In this document: one piece after another, positions 1 to 5,742 of the stretch
Position numbering within the stretch: position 1 is the first letter of the stretch
How the letters are laid out: each line of letters starts with the position of its first letter
Source of the DNA: an uncultured Eubacteriales bacterium
Lineage (GTDB): Bacteria; Bacillota; Clostridia; Lachnospirales; Lachnospiraceae
Direction: 5' to 3'
Assembly (NCBI GenBank): GCA_949286775.1
Contig: CASEDW010000175.1
Coordinates: 1-6,014 of the forward strand
DNA: 6,014 nucleotides
Position numbers and translations under genes: made by a program
The notes under the pieces: generated by a model
The model's input: the letters and a program-made list of their open reading frames with translations, nothing else
Told to the model about the DNA's origin: nothing
Databases searched by the model: none

Positions 1-29
1 ACTGCATAAAAAAATTGTAAAAATTTGCA

Positions 30-58
30 TTAATAACAATGAAATGATATTATATAAT
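30..58 (+). promoter_or_regulatory. Probable sigma-A-type promoter ahead of yicC
   Basis: A perfect TATAAT -10 hexamer lies at 53-58. Seventeen bases upstream, at 30-35, is TTAATA, which matches four of six bases of the TTGACA -35 consensus. Transcription would start near 64-66 and give a leader of about 35 bases before yicC. An alternative register, TTGCAT at 25-30 with TATTAT at 48-53 and also 17-base spacing, overlaps it but matches less well. The region is very AT-rich, so chance matches are possible. The position, just ahead of the first gene of a tightly packed run, supports a real promoter. Nothing else in 1-99 looks coding. Confidence 0.55.
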
Positions 59-99
59 ACTGATTAAGACTGAAATATTTTACTGAGAGGAAACCGGAA

Positions 100-984
100 A
101 TGATAAAGAGCATGACAGGCTTCGGAAGAGCTGAATTAAATGAAAACGGCAAAAAGATTTCCATTGAGATCAAATCCGTCAATCACAGATATCTGGATCT
201 CAACATAAGAATGCCGAGAATTTTCAACAGCCTTGAAACCGATATAAGAAACACCCTGAAAAAATACATGGCGCGTGGAAAGGTTGACGTATTTATCTCA
301 TATGAGGACAGAAACAACGCAGCCCTTGGACTTAAATATAACAAGGACGTTGCCGCGGCTTATCTTGATTATTTTAAAGAAATGGAACAGGATTTTGATC
401 TTAAATGCGACATTCCTGTAAGTGCCGCTGTTTTGGCCAGATTTCCGGAAGTAATCACGACAGAGGATATAAAAGAGGACGAAGAGTCTCTCTGGGCGCT
501 TATCGAAAATGTAATAAAAGAAGCGGGAGAAAAATTTGAAGCTGCCCGCGCAAAAGAAGGACAGGCTCTCCAGGATGATCTGATAGAAAAACTCGATCAG
601 ATGCTCGAAGACGTAAAGCTTGTCGAGGAGAGATATCCTCAGATTCTTGCCGAGTACGAGAGCAAGATTCGTTTAAAGATCGATGAACTGCTTGACAACA
701 TGCAGATAGACGAAGCAAGGATCGCTCAGGAAATGGTAATTTTCGCCGACAGGCTCTGTACCGATGAAGAAGTCGTCAGACTGAAAAATCATATAACGAC
801 GATGAAACAGGTATTGTTAAAAGGCGGAGAAGTCGGAAGAAGACTTGATTTCATGGCGCAGGAAATGAACCGCGAGTCAAATACGATTCTTTCCAAAGCG
901 AACGATTTCCGCACGTCGGAAGTCGGAATCGAATTAAAGACAACTGTTGAAAAGATAAGAGAACAGATACAGAATATCGAATAA
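100..984 (+). CDS. yicC: YicC/YloC family endoribonuclease
   Basis: This 294-residue protein belongs to the YicC/YloC family, whose members act as RNA endonucleases in the cytoplasm. Both family regions are visible. The N-terminal YicC-type domain opens with MIKSMTGFGRAE and an SVNHRYLD motif near residues 27-34. The C-terminal DUF1732-type region includes the GGEVGRRLDF stretch at 242-251 and EMNRESNTILSKAND at 255-269, and ends in KIREQIQNIE. The middle, roughly 130-220, is charged and probably helical. Length is normal for the family. The start is supported by GAGAGG at 85-90, nine bases upstream, and by the conserved N-terminus. It is the first gene of the apparent operon and lies 15 bases before gmk, a neighbourhood typical of Firmicutes, where remA often sits between the two but is absent here. 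Family assignment is secure; RNA target and role in this organism are unknown. Confidence 0.95.
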   Translation: MIKSMTGFGRAELNENGKKISIEIKSVNHRYLDLNIRMPRIFNSLETDIRNTLKKYMARGKVDVFISYEDRNNAALGLKYNKDVAAAYLDYFKEMEQDFDLKCDIPVSAAVLARFPEVITTEDIKEDEESLWALIENVIKEAGEKFEAARAKEGQALQDDLIEKLDQMLEDVKLVEERYPQILAEYESKIRLKIDELLDNMQIDEARIAQEMVIFADRLCTDEEVVRLKNHITTMKQVLLKGGEVGRRLDFMAQEMNRESNTILSKANDFRTSEVGIELKTTVEKIREQIQNIE

Positions 985-999
985 ATTTGGAGACGATCG

Positions 1000-1629
1000 A
1001 TGAAAAAAGGAATACTTATATGTGTTTCCGGCTTTTCGGGCGCCGGAAAAGGGACCCTGATGAAGGCTCTCCTTGAAAAATATCCGAATTACGCTCTCTC
1101 GATTTCAGCTACAACACGTTCACCAAGACCGGGAGAAATCGATAAAAAAGATTATTTTTTCAAAACAAAAGATGAATTTGAAGAAATGATAAAAAACGAC
1201 GAGTTTCTGGAATACGCTCAGTATGTAGACAATTATTACGGTACGCCAAAGTCATATGTATATGAGCAGCTCGAAAAGGGAAAAGACGTCATACTTGAAA
1301 TAGAGGTGCAGGGAGTATTTAAAGTAAAGGAAAAATATCCAGATACAGTGCTTGTTTTCGTTACCACGCCTTCGATAGACGAGATAAGAGAACGGCTTAT
1401 CAAGCGCGGAACAGAGACGCCTGAAAAGATTGAAAAAAGGATGTCGCAGATAGCCAGGGAAGTTAAGTCGCTATATGATTATGATTATATTCTTGTAAAT
1501 GAAAACAACAAACTCGATGAATGCGTTGAAAAATTCAATCATATAATCGAAAGCATTCATCAGAAAACAGATAACAGCAAAGATTTGATCAATAAATTAG
1601 AAACAGAAGCAGAGGAGATAACAAAATGA
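1000..1629 (+). CDS. gmk: Guanylate kinase
   Basis: This protein phosphorylates GMP to GDP with ATP, an essential step in GTP and dGTP supply in the cytoplasm. At 209 residues it has the usual bacterial length. The P-loop GFSGAGKG is at residues 11-18, with Lys17 as the nucleotide-binding lysine. The GMP-binding SATTRSPRPGE segment is at 36-46, including Ser36, Arg40 and Arg43. EYAQYVDNYYGTP is at 71-83 and EIEVQG lies in the central core. A later RLIKRGTETPEKIEKRM stretch matches the lid and C-terminal part of the family. The residue after the first P-loop glycine is Phe12, where many homologues have proline. GGAG at 989-992 lies seven bases before the ATG. The stop codon overlaps the rpoZ start as ATGA, suggesting translational coupling to omega. 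In other Firmicutes this enzyme is inhibited by (p)ppGpp; whether that holds here cannot be read from the sequence. Confidence 0.97.
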   Translation: MKKGILICVSGFSGAGKGTLMKALLEKYPNYALSISATTRSPRPGEIDKKDYFFKTKDEFEEMIKNDEFLEYAQYVDNYYGTPKSYVYEQLEKGKDVILEIEVQGVFKVKEKYPDTVLVFVTTPSIDEIRERLIKRGTETPEKIEKRMSQIAREVKSLYDYDYILVNENNKLDECVEKFNHIIESIHQKTDNSKDLINKLETEAEEITK

Positions 1630-2027
1630 TACATCCATCATACTATGAACTTATCGACAAAATAAACAAGGAACAGGGAACAGAGGATTCGCCGGTAGTC
1701 ACAAGCAGATATTCTATAGTACTTGCTGCCAGCAAACGTGCGCGTCAGCTTGTAAACGGAGCGATGCCTAAGATAAAAGATCCGGGAGACGGAAAACTTC
1801 TTTCCCTTGCTGTCGAAGAACTCTATGAAGGCGCTGTAAAGATCATTCCGGAGGGACATGAATCTGAGGATGAAGAAGAAAAAGCCGGGGATTCGGCGGA
1901 TATGTTTACAATCGATTCAGAAACAGATACATATGACGAAACGCCGTTTGGTGATGAGACTGAAGCACATGACGATACTTCAGAAGCGGCTTCTGATGAC
2001 GCGGCTGAGGAAATGACGGAGAACTGA
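1626..2027 (+). CDS. rpoZ: RNA polymerase omega subunit with long acidic C-terminal tail
   Basis: Omega is the small RNA polymerase subunit that binds the beta-prime subunit and helps it fold and assemble. Residues 1 to about 75 match the Firmicutes omega core: MIHPSYYELIDKIN at the start, then VVTSRYSIVLAASKRARQL at about 24-42 and LSLAVEELYEGAVKI at about 59-73. Residues 76-133 form an extra tail of 58 residues. By my count 25 of these are Asp or Glu and only one is Lys or Arg, and the tail is also rich in Ser, Thr and Ala, so it is probably disordered. The whole protein is 133 residues, whereas Firmicutes omega is usually about 65-100. GAGGAG at 1612-1617 lies eight bases before the ATG, inside the end of gmk. 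The start overlaps the gmk stop and the stop overlaps the rimO start. The core assignment is firm; any function of the tail is unknown. Confidence 0.95.
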   Translation: MIHPSYYELIDKINKEQGTEDSPVVTSRYSIVLAASKRARQLVNGAMPKIKDPGDGKLLSLAVEELYEGAVKIIPEGHESEDEEEKAGDSADMFTIDSETDTYDETPFGDETEAHDDTSEAASDDAAEEMTEN

Positions 2028-3352
2028 TGAAAAAAGTTTTGTTTATATCCCTTGGATGCGACAAAAATCTTGTCGATTCCGAACATATGATAGGAAATCT
2101 CGTATCCCGCGGGTATGAGATGACAAATGAAGAAGACCAGGCGGATATTATTGTCATAAATACATGCTCGTTTATACACGACGCCCAGGATGAAAGCGTT
2201 CAAAATATTCTTGAGATGGCCGAGTATAAAAAAAGCGGCAGCTGCAGGGCGCTTATAGTGACAGGATGTCTTGCCGAGCTCTTCGGAGACGATATTTTAA
2301 AAGAACTTGACGAAGTCGACGCCGTAATCGGAACAAATTCCATCGACGAACTTCCCGATGTTATAGAAAAAGTTTATGAAGGAAAAAGGCTTGTAGTAAA
2401 AAAAGAACTAAAAGGCCTTCCGAAAACAGACGGAAAAAGAACGATGGTAACAGGCGGTCATTTTGAGTATCTGAAGATCGCCGAGGGATGCAATAAAAGA
2501 TGCACATACTGTATAATTCCATATTTAAGAGGAAATTACAGAAGCGTTCCGATGGAAGAACTTTTAAAAGAAGCCGAAACGCTCGCCAAAAACGGAGTCA
2601 GAGAGCTCAATATAGTAGCCCAGGAAACGACAGTATACGGCATCGATCTCTATGGTGAAAAAATGCTTCATGTACTGCTTAGAAAACTCTGCGAGATAGA
2701 AGAGCTTCACTGGATCAGAGTTCTTTACTGTTATCCTGAAGAAATCTATCCTGAGCTTATAAAGACGATGAAAGAGCAGCCTAAGATATGCAAATATCTC
2801 GATCTTCCGATCCAGCACTGCAGCGATGAGATCCTGAAAAAGATGGGAAGAAAAACGACGAAAGACGATCTTGTGAATATAATAGCAGAACTCAGAAAAC
2901 AGATGCCTGATATAATCCTGAGGACGACTCTTATAACAGGATTTCCGGGTGAAACAGAAAAGCAGCACAGAGAGCTTCTTGAGTTTGTCGAGGAAATGAA
3001 ATTTGACAGACTCGGAGTCTTCACATATTCGCGTCAGGACAAAACTTTGGCGGCAAAATTTGACGGTCAGGTTGATGAAGAGATAAAAGAGGCGAGAAAA
3101 GAAGAGATAATGCTCCTTCAGCAGGGAATTTCTCTGTCAAAAAATCAGGATCGCGTAGGAAAAGATTTGGAAGTATTTGTAGAAGGTTATTATCCTGATG
3201 ACAATATCTATGTCGGAAGAAGCTATGGCGACGCGCCCGACATAGACGGATATGTATTTTTTAAATCATACAGTAATCCTGATTCCGGTTCATTTGTTAA
3301 TATCAGGATTACAGAAGCGTCAGAATATGACATTGCGGGGGAAATGATATGA
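2027..3352 (+). CDS. rimO: Ribosomal protein S12 methylthiotransferase RimO
   Basis: RimO is a radical-SAM enzyme that adds a methylthio group to a conserved aspartate of ribosomal protein S12, using two [4Fe-4S] clusters. The protein has 441 residues, normal for the family. The N-terminal cluster-binding domain has Cys11 in SLGCDKN, Cys47 in NTCSF and Cys81 in VTGCLAE. The radical-SAM motif EGCNKRCTYCIIPYLRG gives Cys155, Cys159 and Cys162. A C-terminal TRAM-like domain covers about 379-441. SLGC and the RGNYRS stretch favour RimO over the tRNA-modifying MiaB and MtaB relatives. Aspartate in SLGCDKN, where SLGCPKN is the commoner form, is in my recollection typical of Lachnospiraceae-type RimO. 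The start overlaps the rpoZ stop by one base (TGATG) with GGAG at 2018-2021 upstream, so it is probably coupled to rpoZ translation. The stop overlaps the pgsA start. Confidence 0.95.
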   Translation: MKKVLFISLGCDKNLVDSEHMIGNLVSRGYEMTNEEDQADIIVINTCSFIHDAQDESVQNILEMAEYKKSGSCRALIVTGCLAELFGDDILKELDEVDAVIGTNSIDELPDVIEKVYEGKRLVVKKELKGLPKTDGKRTMVTGGHFEYLKIAEGCNKRCTYCIIPYLRGNYRSVPMEELLKEAETLAKNGVRELNIVAQETTVYGIDLYGEKMLHVLLRKLCEIEELHWIRVLYCYPEEIYPELIKTMKEQPKICKYLDLPIQHCSDEILKKMGRKTTKDDLVNIIAELRKQMPDIILRTTLITGFPGETEKQHRELLEFVEEMKFDRLGVFTYSRQDKTLAAKFDGQVDEEIKEARKEEIMLLQQGISLSKNQDRVGKDLEVFVEGYYPDDNIYVGRSYGDAPDIDGYVFFKSYSNPDSGSFVNIRITEASEYDIAGEMI

Positions 3353-3888
3353 ATTTACCAAATAAGTTGACAATGTTTCGTGTTGCTTTAATACCGGTAT
3401 TTATAATCTTTATGATGGCTGACATGATTCCGTATCATAAGATATGGGCTATGATTATTTTTATCGTGGCGAGTCTTACCGATACTGCCGACGGCTATAT
3501 CGCGAGAAAGTACAATCTTGTGACAAACTTTGGCAAATTTATGGATCCTCTGGCGGACAAACTCCTGGTATGTTCTGCGATGATATGTCTTATCGATACA
3601 AAGCAGCTTGCTTCATGGATTGTAATCGTGATAATCGCGAGAGAATTCATAATTTCGGGATTCAGACTTATCGCGTGCGACAGCGGAGTTGTGATCGCGG
3701 CGAGCGTCTGGGGAAAGCTTAAAACCATCTGTCAGATGGTCATGATAATCGCGCTTTTATGGGATCTGCCGTTTTTCGGTTTCTGGGTGTTCGAACAGAT
3801 ACTCATATGGCTTTCACTTGTACTTACAATAATTTCATTAATAGATTATATTTATAAAAACAGAAGTGTATTATCAAGCGGCAAATGA
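3349..3888 (+). CDS. pgsA: CDP-diacylglycerol-glycerol-3-phosphate 3-phosphatidyltransferase
   Basis: PgsA is an integral membrane enzyme that condenses CDP-diacylglycerol with glycerol-3-phosphate to give phosphatidylglycerol phosphate, the committed step to phosphatidylglycerol and cardiolipin. The CDP-alcohol phosphotransferase motif is complete: Asp45, Asp48, Gly49, Ala52, Arg53, Gly62, Asp66 and Asp70, within DTADGYIAR and FGKFMDPLADK. The opening MNLPNKLTMFRVALIP is characteristic of PgsA rather than other family members such as phosphatidylserine or cardiolipin synthases. Hydrophobic stretches near 12-27, 33-44, 73-84, 89-108 and 125-170 are consistent with a multi-pass membrane protein. 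Its 179 residues fit the family. The start overlaps the rimO stop as ATGA, with a G-rich site at 3337-3342 about six bases upstream. Placement after rimO is common in Clostridia. Confidence 0.95.
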   Translation: MNLPNKLTMFRVALIPVFIIFMMADMIPYHKIWAMIIFIVASLTDTADGYIARKYNLVTNFGKFMDPLADKLLVCSAMICLIDTKQLASWIVIVIIAREFIISGFRLIACDSGVVIAASVWGKLKTICQMVMIIALLWDLPFFGFWVFEQILIWLSLVLTIISLIDYIYKNRSVLSSGK

Positions 3889-3910
3889 TTAAATAAACGA
3901 GGTATAGATT

Positions 3911-4666
3911 ATGAAAAAAACAAAATTCATATGCTGTACGGCTCTGGCGGCTGTAATGGCGCTTTCAATGACAGGATGCGAATTTATAGATAAACTTACG
4001 GGACGTGACGCTGTTGTGGAAGATTCCGAAGAAACAGTCCGTGATATAAAAGTTGCCGATCAGTCGGTTCACGCGCCGGTATTTGTAAATCCTTTTAAAA
4101 ATCTTCTGCCGACTATCGTCGGAACGGATATCACACTTGACGGAACCGCCACTTCTGACGACGGCGGAACAGTTACGTATCAGTGGTATGAGAATACTAT
4201 AGACTCAAACAGCGGCGGAACGAGAATAGACGGCGCCACTGAAGCTACATATAAGCCTGACACATCAGTTCCTGAGATTAAATTCTACTATGTGGTGGCT
4301 ACAAACGAGATAGGCGACAAATATAACGTTGCTACAGGAAGCGTTTACAGGGTTGAGACTCTCAAAGCCGGACAGTGGTCTCAGGATGAGTTCGGCGGAA
4401 TAAGATATCTTTCCGATGACGGAAGCTATATCGCCGACAGAGAAGTTACGATCGACGGAAACGACTATTATTTTGAAAGCAACGGCTACAGATATTCAGG
4501 ATGGAGATATACAGACGCGTATTATTTCTATCAGGAAGACGGCATAAAACTTAAGAACGGAGAGCGCGACGGATATGTGTTTGACGCCGACGGAAAACTT
4601 ATAAGCGGTCAGGATCCTCTTGGACTCTTCCAGAACGCGGCTCAGCCTGCCGAAGGAGGTGTTTGA
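3911..4666 (+). CDS. Predicted lipoprotein with Ig-like domain and degenerate cell-wall-binding repeats
   Basis: I do not recognise a named gene here. The 251-residue product begins with a lipoprotein signal peptide: basic MKKTK, a hydrophobic core at 6-20, then MTGC, with Cys23 the predicted lipidated residue. It should therefore be anchored on the outer face of the membrane. A charged linker follows to about residue 50. Residues 53-148 resemble a bacterial Ig-like fold, with YQWYEN at 90-95, DGATEATYKP at 107-116 and YYVVATNE at 126-133. Residues 154-233 resemble the W/Y-rich cell-wall or choline-binding modules seen in many Lachnospiraceae surface proteins (SDDGSY, NDYYFESNGY, SGWRY, YYFYQEDG, YVFDADGKLISG), but several of the usual tryptophans are missing. 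GAGGT at 3899-3903 supports the start. It sits 22 bases after pgsA and one base before plsX. A cell-envelope role is inferred; the function is unknown. Confidence 0.85.
   Translation: MKKTKFICCTALAAVMALSMTGCEFIDKLTGRDAVVEDSEETVRDIKVADQSVHAPVFVNPFKNLLPTIVGTDITLDGTATSDDGGTVTYQWYENTIDSNSGGTRIDGATEATYKPDTSVPEIKFYYVVATNEIGDKYNVATGSVYRVETLKAGQWSQDEFGGIRYLSDDGSYIADREVTIDGNDYYFESNGYRYSGWRYTDAYYFYQEDGIKLKNGERDGYVFDADGKLISGQDPLGLFQNAAQPAEGGV
4653..4660 (+). promoter_or_regulatory. Strong ribosome binding site that fixes the plsX start
   Basis: AAGGAGGT is a near-complete Shine-Dalgarno sequence seven bases before the ATG at 4668. It lies inside the last codons of the lipoprotein gene. The reading frame is open further upstream to an ATG at 4620, but that longer start would add 16 residues with no resemblance to PlsX. 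The site at 4653-4660 and the conserved opening of PlsX both point to 4668. Confidence 0.9.
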
Positions 4667-4667
4667 T

Positions 4668-5681
4668 ATGAGCGAAAAAATCAGAGTAGCCCTTGACGCG
4701 ATGGGAGGTGATCTCGCTCCTGCAGCTCCTGTAGAAGGAGCAGTAATCGCTGTCAAAGAAAACAAAGACCTTACTGTCGTTCTCGTAGGCAAAGAGGATA
4801 CAATAAAAGCGGAACTTTCAAAATACGACTATCCGAAAGATCAGATAGAGATAGTAAACGCGACGGAGGTTATCGTAACGGGAGAGCCGCCTGTAAAATC
4901 GATACAGGAAAAAAAGGATTCTTCCCTCGTTGTAGCGATGAAAAAAGTAAGAGCCGGCGAAGCCGACGCCCTTGTTACAGCTGGAAATACGGGATCTGTT
5001 CTTGTAGGAGGCCAGACTATCGTAAGACGTGAAAAAGGCGTTTCAAGAGCTCCGATAGGGACTGCCGTTCCGACTGAAAAGGGAGTCGCCCTTATAGTGG
5101 ACGCCGGAGCGAACGTTGACGCAAAACCTGAAAATCTCGTTCAGTTCGCGATAATGGGTTCTGTTTATATGGAAAAAGCCCTTAAGATCAATTCTCCGAA
5201 GGTAGGCCTTTTAAATGTCGGCGCGGAGGAAGAAAAGGGAAACGCCCTCACAAAAGAGGTATATCAGCTCCTCAAGAAAAGAAAAGACATTAACTTCATC
5301 GGAAATATAGAAGGAAATGAAATTTCAAAGGGAAAAGCGGATGTTATCGTCTGCGATGCTTTTGCGGGCAATATACTGCTTAAAATGTACGAGGGAGTTT
5401 CAAAAACATTTTTAAAACTTATAAAAGAGACGTTTATGAGCAGTTTTAAATCGAAAATCGGAGCGCTGCTCGTAAAGGGAAGCCTTAAAGAAACCCTCAA
5501 AGTTTTTGACGTTGAAAAATACGGCGGAGCTCCTCTTTTGGGACTTTCTGCTTTAGTTGTAAAAGCCCACGGAAATTCAAAAGCGCCTGCCTTCGCGACA
5601 GCGATAAAACAGTGCATTTCTTTTAAAGAGGCGAAGATAAACGAAATTATCCGTGAAAAAATCAACATGACAGAAGAATAA
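4668..5681 (+). CDS. plsX: Phosphate acyltransferase PlsX
   Basis: PlsX converts acyl-ACP and phosphate to acyl-phosphate, the acyl donor for the PlsY glycerol-3-phosphate acyltransferase that starts phospholipid synthesis. It is a soluble or peripheral membrane enzyme. With the start at 4668 the protein has 337 residues, normal for the family. Motifs in order are LDAMGGDLAP at 9-18, EPPVKSIQEKKDSS at 73-86, TAGNTGS at 104-110, VDAGAN at 144-149, LLNVGAEEEKGN at 181-192, then NIEGNEI, VIVCDAFAGNI, YGGAPLLG and AHGNSKAP. All are recognisable PlsX blocks. It begins one base after the lipoprotein stop with a strong ribosome binding site. The downstream neighbour is rnc; acpP, which commonly lies between the two in Firmicutes, is absent here. 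No fapR-like operator was seen upstream. Confidence 0.96.
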   Translation: MSEKIRVALDAMGGDLAPAAPVEGAVIAVKENKDLTVVLVGKEDTIKAELSKYDYPKDQIEIVNATEVIVTGEPPVKSIQEKKDSSLVVAMKKVRAGEADALVTAGNTGSVLVGGQTIVRREKGVSRAPIGTAVPTEKGVALIVDAGANVDAKPENLVQFAIMGSVYMEKALKINSPKVGLLNVGAEEEKGNALTKEVYQLLKKRKDINFIGNIEGNEISKGKADVIVCDAFAGNILLKMYEGVSKTFLKLIKETFMSSFKSKIGALLVKGSLKETLKVFDVEKYGGAPLLGLSALVVKAHGNSKAPAFATAIKQCISFKEAKINEIIREKINMTEE

Positions 5682-5729
5682 TCACAATTGGGCAAAGGAA
5701 ATATGATTTCACCTTTGTCCAATTATTAT
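5678..5729 (+). promoter_or_regulatory. Long imperfect hairpin between plsX and rnc
   Basis: AATTGGGCAAAGG at 5686-5698 pairs with CCTTTGTCCAATT at 5712-5724 over 13 pairs, one of them G-U in RNA. The stem can extend inward through AAAT 5699-5702 with ATTT 5706-5709, leaving a three-base loop and a two-base bulge at 5710-5711. It can extend outward through ATAAT 5678-5682 with ATTAT 5725-5729, leaving a three-base bulge at 5683-5685. The outer arm includes the plsX stop codon, and the right arm ends two bases before the rnc ribosome binding site. No T-run follows, so it is not a typical intrinsic terminator. The location suggests an RNA processing or control element for rnc; a transcription-factor palindrome is possible but the arms are long for that. 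Confidence 0.7.
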
Positions 5730-5742
5730 GTAAGGAAAGCGT

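Noticed and set aside
14..40. Short inverted repeat ATTGT/ACAAT around the promoter -35 region as a possible operator
   Set aside because: The arms match over only five bases with a 17-base spacer in very AT-rich DNA, which is not above chance.
1823..2203. 126-residue open frame on the minus strand across the rpoZ tail
   Set aside because: It is the complement of the low-complexity Asp/Glu/Ser/Ala codons of the omega tail, rich in Ser, with no recognisable domain or convincing ribosome binding site.
2564..2968. 134-residue open frame on the minus strand inside rimO
   Set aside because: It lies wholly within a firmly identified gene and its translation resembles no family I know.
3444..3722. 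92-residue plus-strand open frame inside pgsA in another frame
   Set aside because: It overlaps the conserved CDP-alcohol phosphotransferase motif of pgsA, and the alternative translation is a mix of Arg, Tyr and Cys with no domain.
3818..3874. Possible internal promoter ahead of the lipoprotein gene (TTGTAC at 3818, TATATT at 3847, TATTAT at 3869)
   Set aside because: The good -35 is 23 bases from the nearest good -10, and the registers with 17-base spacing have weak -35 boxes. This AT-rich pgsA end gives many chance matches.
4620..4667. Upstream in-frame ATG extending plsX by 16 residues into the lipoprotein gene
   Set aside because: The extension has no PlsX-like sequence, while the ATG at 4668 has AAGGAGGT seven bases upstream and begins the conserved PlsX N-terminus.
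5264..5722. 152-residue open frame on the minus strand across the end of plsX
   Set aside because: It is a shadow of conserved plsX coding sequence; its beginning falls in the hairpin and the product has no family features.
5686..5730. Intrinsic terminator after plsX
   Set aside because: The stem is strong but is followed by ATTATGTAAGG rather than a T-run, and rnc begins immediately after, so termination is not supported.
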